In this document: positions 62,748 through 64,000 of the stretch, piece after piece
How positions within the stretch are numbered: the first letter of the stretch is position 1
How the letters are laid out: every line of letters begins with the position of its first letter
NCBI RefSeq assembly: GCF_963576545.1
Contig: NC_083644.1
Location: 26,725,393 to 26,789,392 of the forward strand
Source: Limanda limanda
Lineage: Eukaryota > Chordata > Actinopteri > Pleuronectiformes > Pleuronectidae
Length of the DNA stretch: 64,000 nucleotides
Direction of reading: 5' to 3'
Program-made: the position numbers and the translations under genes
Notes under the pieces: generated by a model
Databases searched by the model: none
What the model was told of the DNA's origin: nothing
The model's input: only the letters and a program-made list of their open reading frames with translations

Positions 62748-63262
62748 TGTCTCAACTCGTGGGCTGCAGCCTTAAGAGGCTGCATTTGAATTCCGTTTGC
62801 ATCACAGTGGCGCGACTCGACCGAATTGAAGGCTCCTCCAAATGTGTCAAACAAATGCGTCCTTCTATCCCCGGGCAACAGAGGATCCAAAAGGGGGATC
62901 CTTCCCTGACCAACATATCCCATGATTCCTTCTGCTTTTGTCACAAACTGTGTTTCAACGAGGCAATAGCGGCTGACGAAAATGTTTTTAATTTTAAGTG
63001 CTCAACAGGACAGCCTTACAGTACACATGTTTTTTTTTTAAATCATCTTTTCAGCATTTTTTTATCATCCCGAAGAACTTTTTCATCCATAACTGTGCTG
63101 CTAGATGGCGGCTGAAGGTGCAGGACGGGCTGGTGATGAAATAAGACCACACCATCTCATTTTGGTTGAGCTGATGGGGTCAACATGGCCAACGAAAGAA
63201 GGAACCGATATCGGCTACGTAGACCGGGTCGACGAAGGATAGGGCCCCTGAATTGAGCCAAA
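62748..63262. mobile_element. non-autonomous DNA transposon with imperfect terminal inverted repeats
   Basis: The left end reads TGTCTCAACTCGTGGGCTGC. The right end, reverse-complemented, reads TGGCTCAATTCAGGGGCCCT, so the termini are imperfect inverted repeats. The interior has CpG-containing blocks such as AATTGAAGGCTCCTCCAAAT and TATCCCCGGGCAACAGAGGA near 62825-62885, unlike the AT-rich flanks. No target-site duplication is obvious, so the superfamily is unknown (a PIF/Harbinger-like element is possible). A 45-codon frame is at 63105-63242. Confidence 0.55.
63105..63242 (+). CDS. 45-codon hypothetical frame inside the 62.75-kb element
   Basis: ATG at 63105 to TAG at 63240-63242. The peptide begins MAAEGAGRAGDEIRPHH and ends GYVDRVDEG. 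It is GC-rich and CpG-containing in an AT-rich neighbourhood and ends close to the right inverted repeat. I recognise no family. It could be the remaining start of a transposon protein, a captured host first exon, or chance. Confidence 0.2.
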   Translation: MAAEGAGRAGDEIRPHHLILVELMGSTWPTKEGTDIGYVDRVDEG

Positions 63263-64000
63263 GCTACAATCTGTATAATATTCATGCCGTGATTGTGTGT
63301 ATGCATTTCTCCTTGATTAAATATTTTCTTTTAAAGAACATCACCAATTCAAAACAGTGGCTTAAAACTACATCAATCTCTCCCCCACTCTCACTTTGTA
63401 TCGCTTCACCTAACAGCTTTTGGTGGAACTTCTAGCTGTGTGCTAATTGGCACAGCCCAACGAGGTGGCATTGATTATTAACCCTTATGAAAATCCCAGG
63501 TGGCACTGAACGTTGACTACAGTCAAGGCTCTAATAGCCTGCCTGGCTCACTCCATCATGAATAATGCTCCAGAGTAGACTTATTCATCCTTTCCTCTAT
63601 TTCCAGTTGGAGTTTCCTGCATCCTTCCTGTCTCCCCACACATTTCCATCCAGTTTCTTTCATCAATATTTTTAACTCAGTACATTTTCTCAGCCTCTAT
63701 AATCCCACACAGAGAAGTCCATGCTGGCTGCTTATTGACTTGAAACAGACACTGTCTGGACTATAGGAGACACACAAGTGATTCAATGTGAATTCAGGCA
63801 TGTACAAAATAGCATATGCTTGCTCAAAGAGCCTATATCCCACATATGACAGGGGATTAGGGTGGGCTCCTGCTGGGAAACTAAAGTGTGTATCTTTGTA
63901 CTTCCAGCTAAGTACAGTTGTGGGGATGCTCACGTTCACACATACTCAGAAAGTATATGGTCTATATTAGTCTGTATTTATATGGAGCGTTTCTAGTCTT
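63263..64000. other. intronic non-coding DNA
   Basis: No gene or recognisable element was found up to the window edge. Confidence 0.5.

Overview
The window looks like nuclear DNA of a ray-finned fish, probably a percomorph teleost. Genes are split by large introns. The sequence is full of long (CA)n/(GT)n and (CT)n microsatellites and of teleost-type mobile elements: L2 and Rex1 LINEs, Tc1/mariner and hAT DNA transposons, and short non-autonomous elements. Nothing bacterial is present. Almost all long open frames are chance frames in non-coding DNA, microsatellite frames, or pieces of mobile elements.

The only host gene I can support is on the minus strand. Three exons with good splice sites (47746-48013, 35076-35195, 30758-30890) encode consecutive pieces of the NAALADL2 ectodomain, a type II membrane protein of the glutamate carboxypeptidase II / transferrin receptor family. 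The frame is kept across both internal introns (about 12.6 kb and 4.2 kb). The open-ended introns fill the rest: at least 30.7 kb downstream of the last exon (1-30757) and at least 16 kb upstream of the first (48014-64000). The whole window is therefore probably internal to naaladl2, which is a very large gene in mammals.

The introns carry the interesting content. Two hAT-type elements have perfect 8-bp target-site duplications and each carries a piece of a host gene in antisense. One, at 6503-7705, holds an interrupted histone H3 copy. The other, at 23571-24485, holds the first ~100 codons of ado (cysteamine / N-terminal cysteine dioxygenase). A nearly intact, probably full-length L2 LINE lies at about 13020-18047. 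Its ORF1 (zinc-finger-like motif, coiled coil, SGNH esterase) and ORF2 (endonuclease, reverse transcriptase) share one reading frame and are separated by a single TGA.

Older elements surround these: an antisense L2 fossil at 10980-12000, a decayed Rex1 at 25995-27931 with a separate Rex1 tail near 29600, two Tc1/mariner fossils on either side of the 30758-30890 exon, L2 3' fragments near 41.6 kb and 50.7-51.3 kb, a tRNA-type SINE remnant near 43.3 kb, and miniature inverted-repeat elements near 53.5 kb and 62.75 kb. No tRNA, rRNA or CRISPR was found. All identifications come from reading the sequence and from memory of the families; no database search was run.
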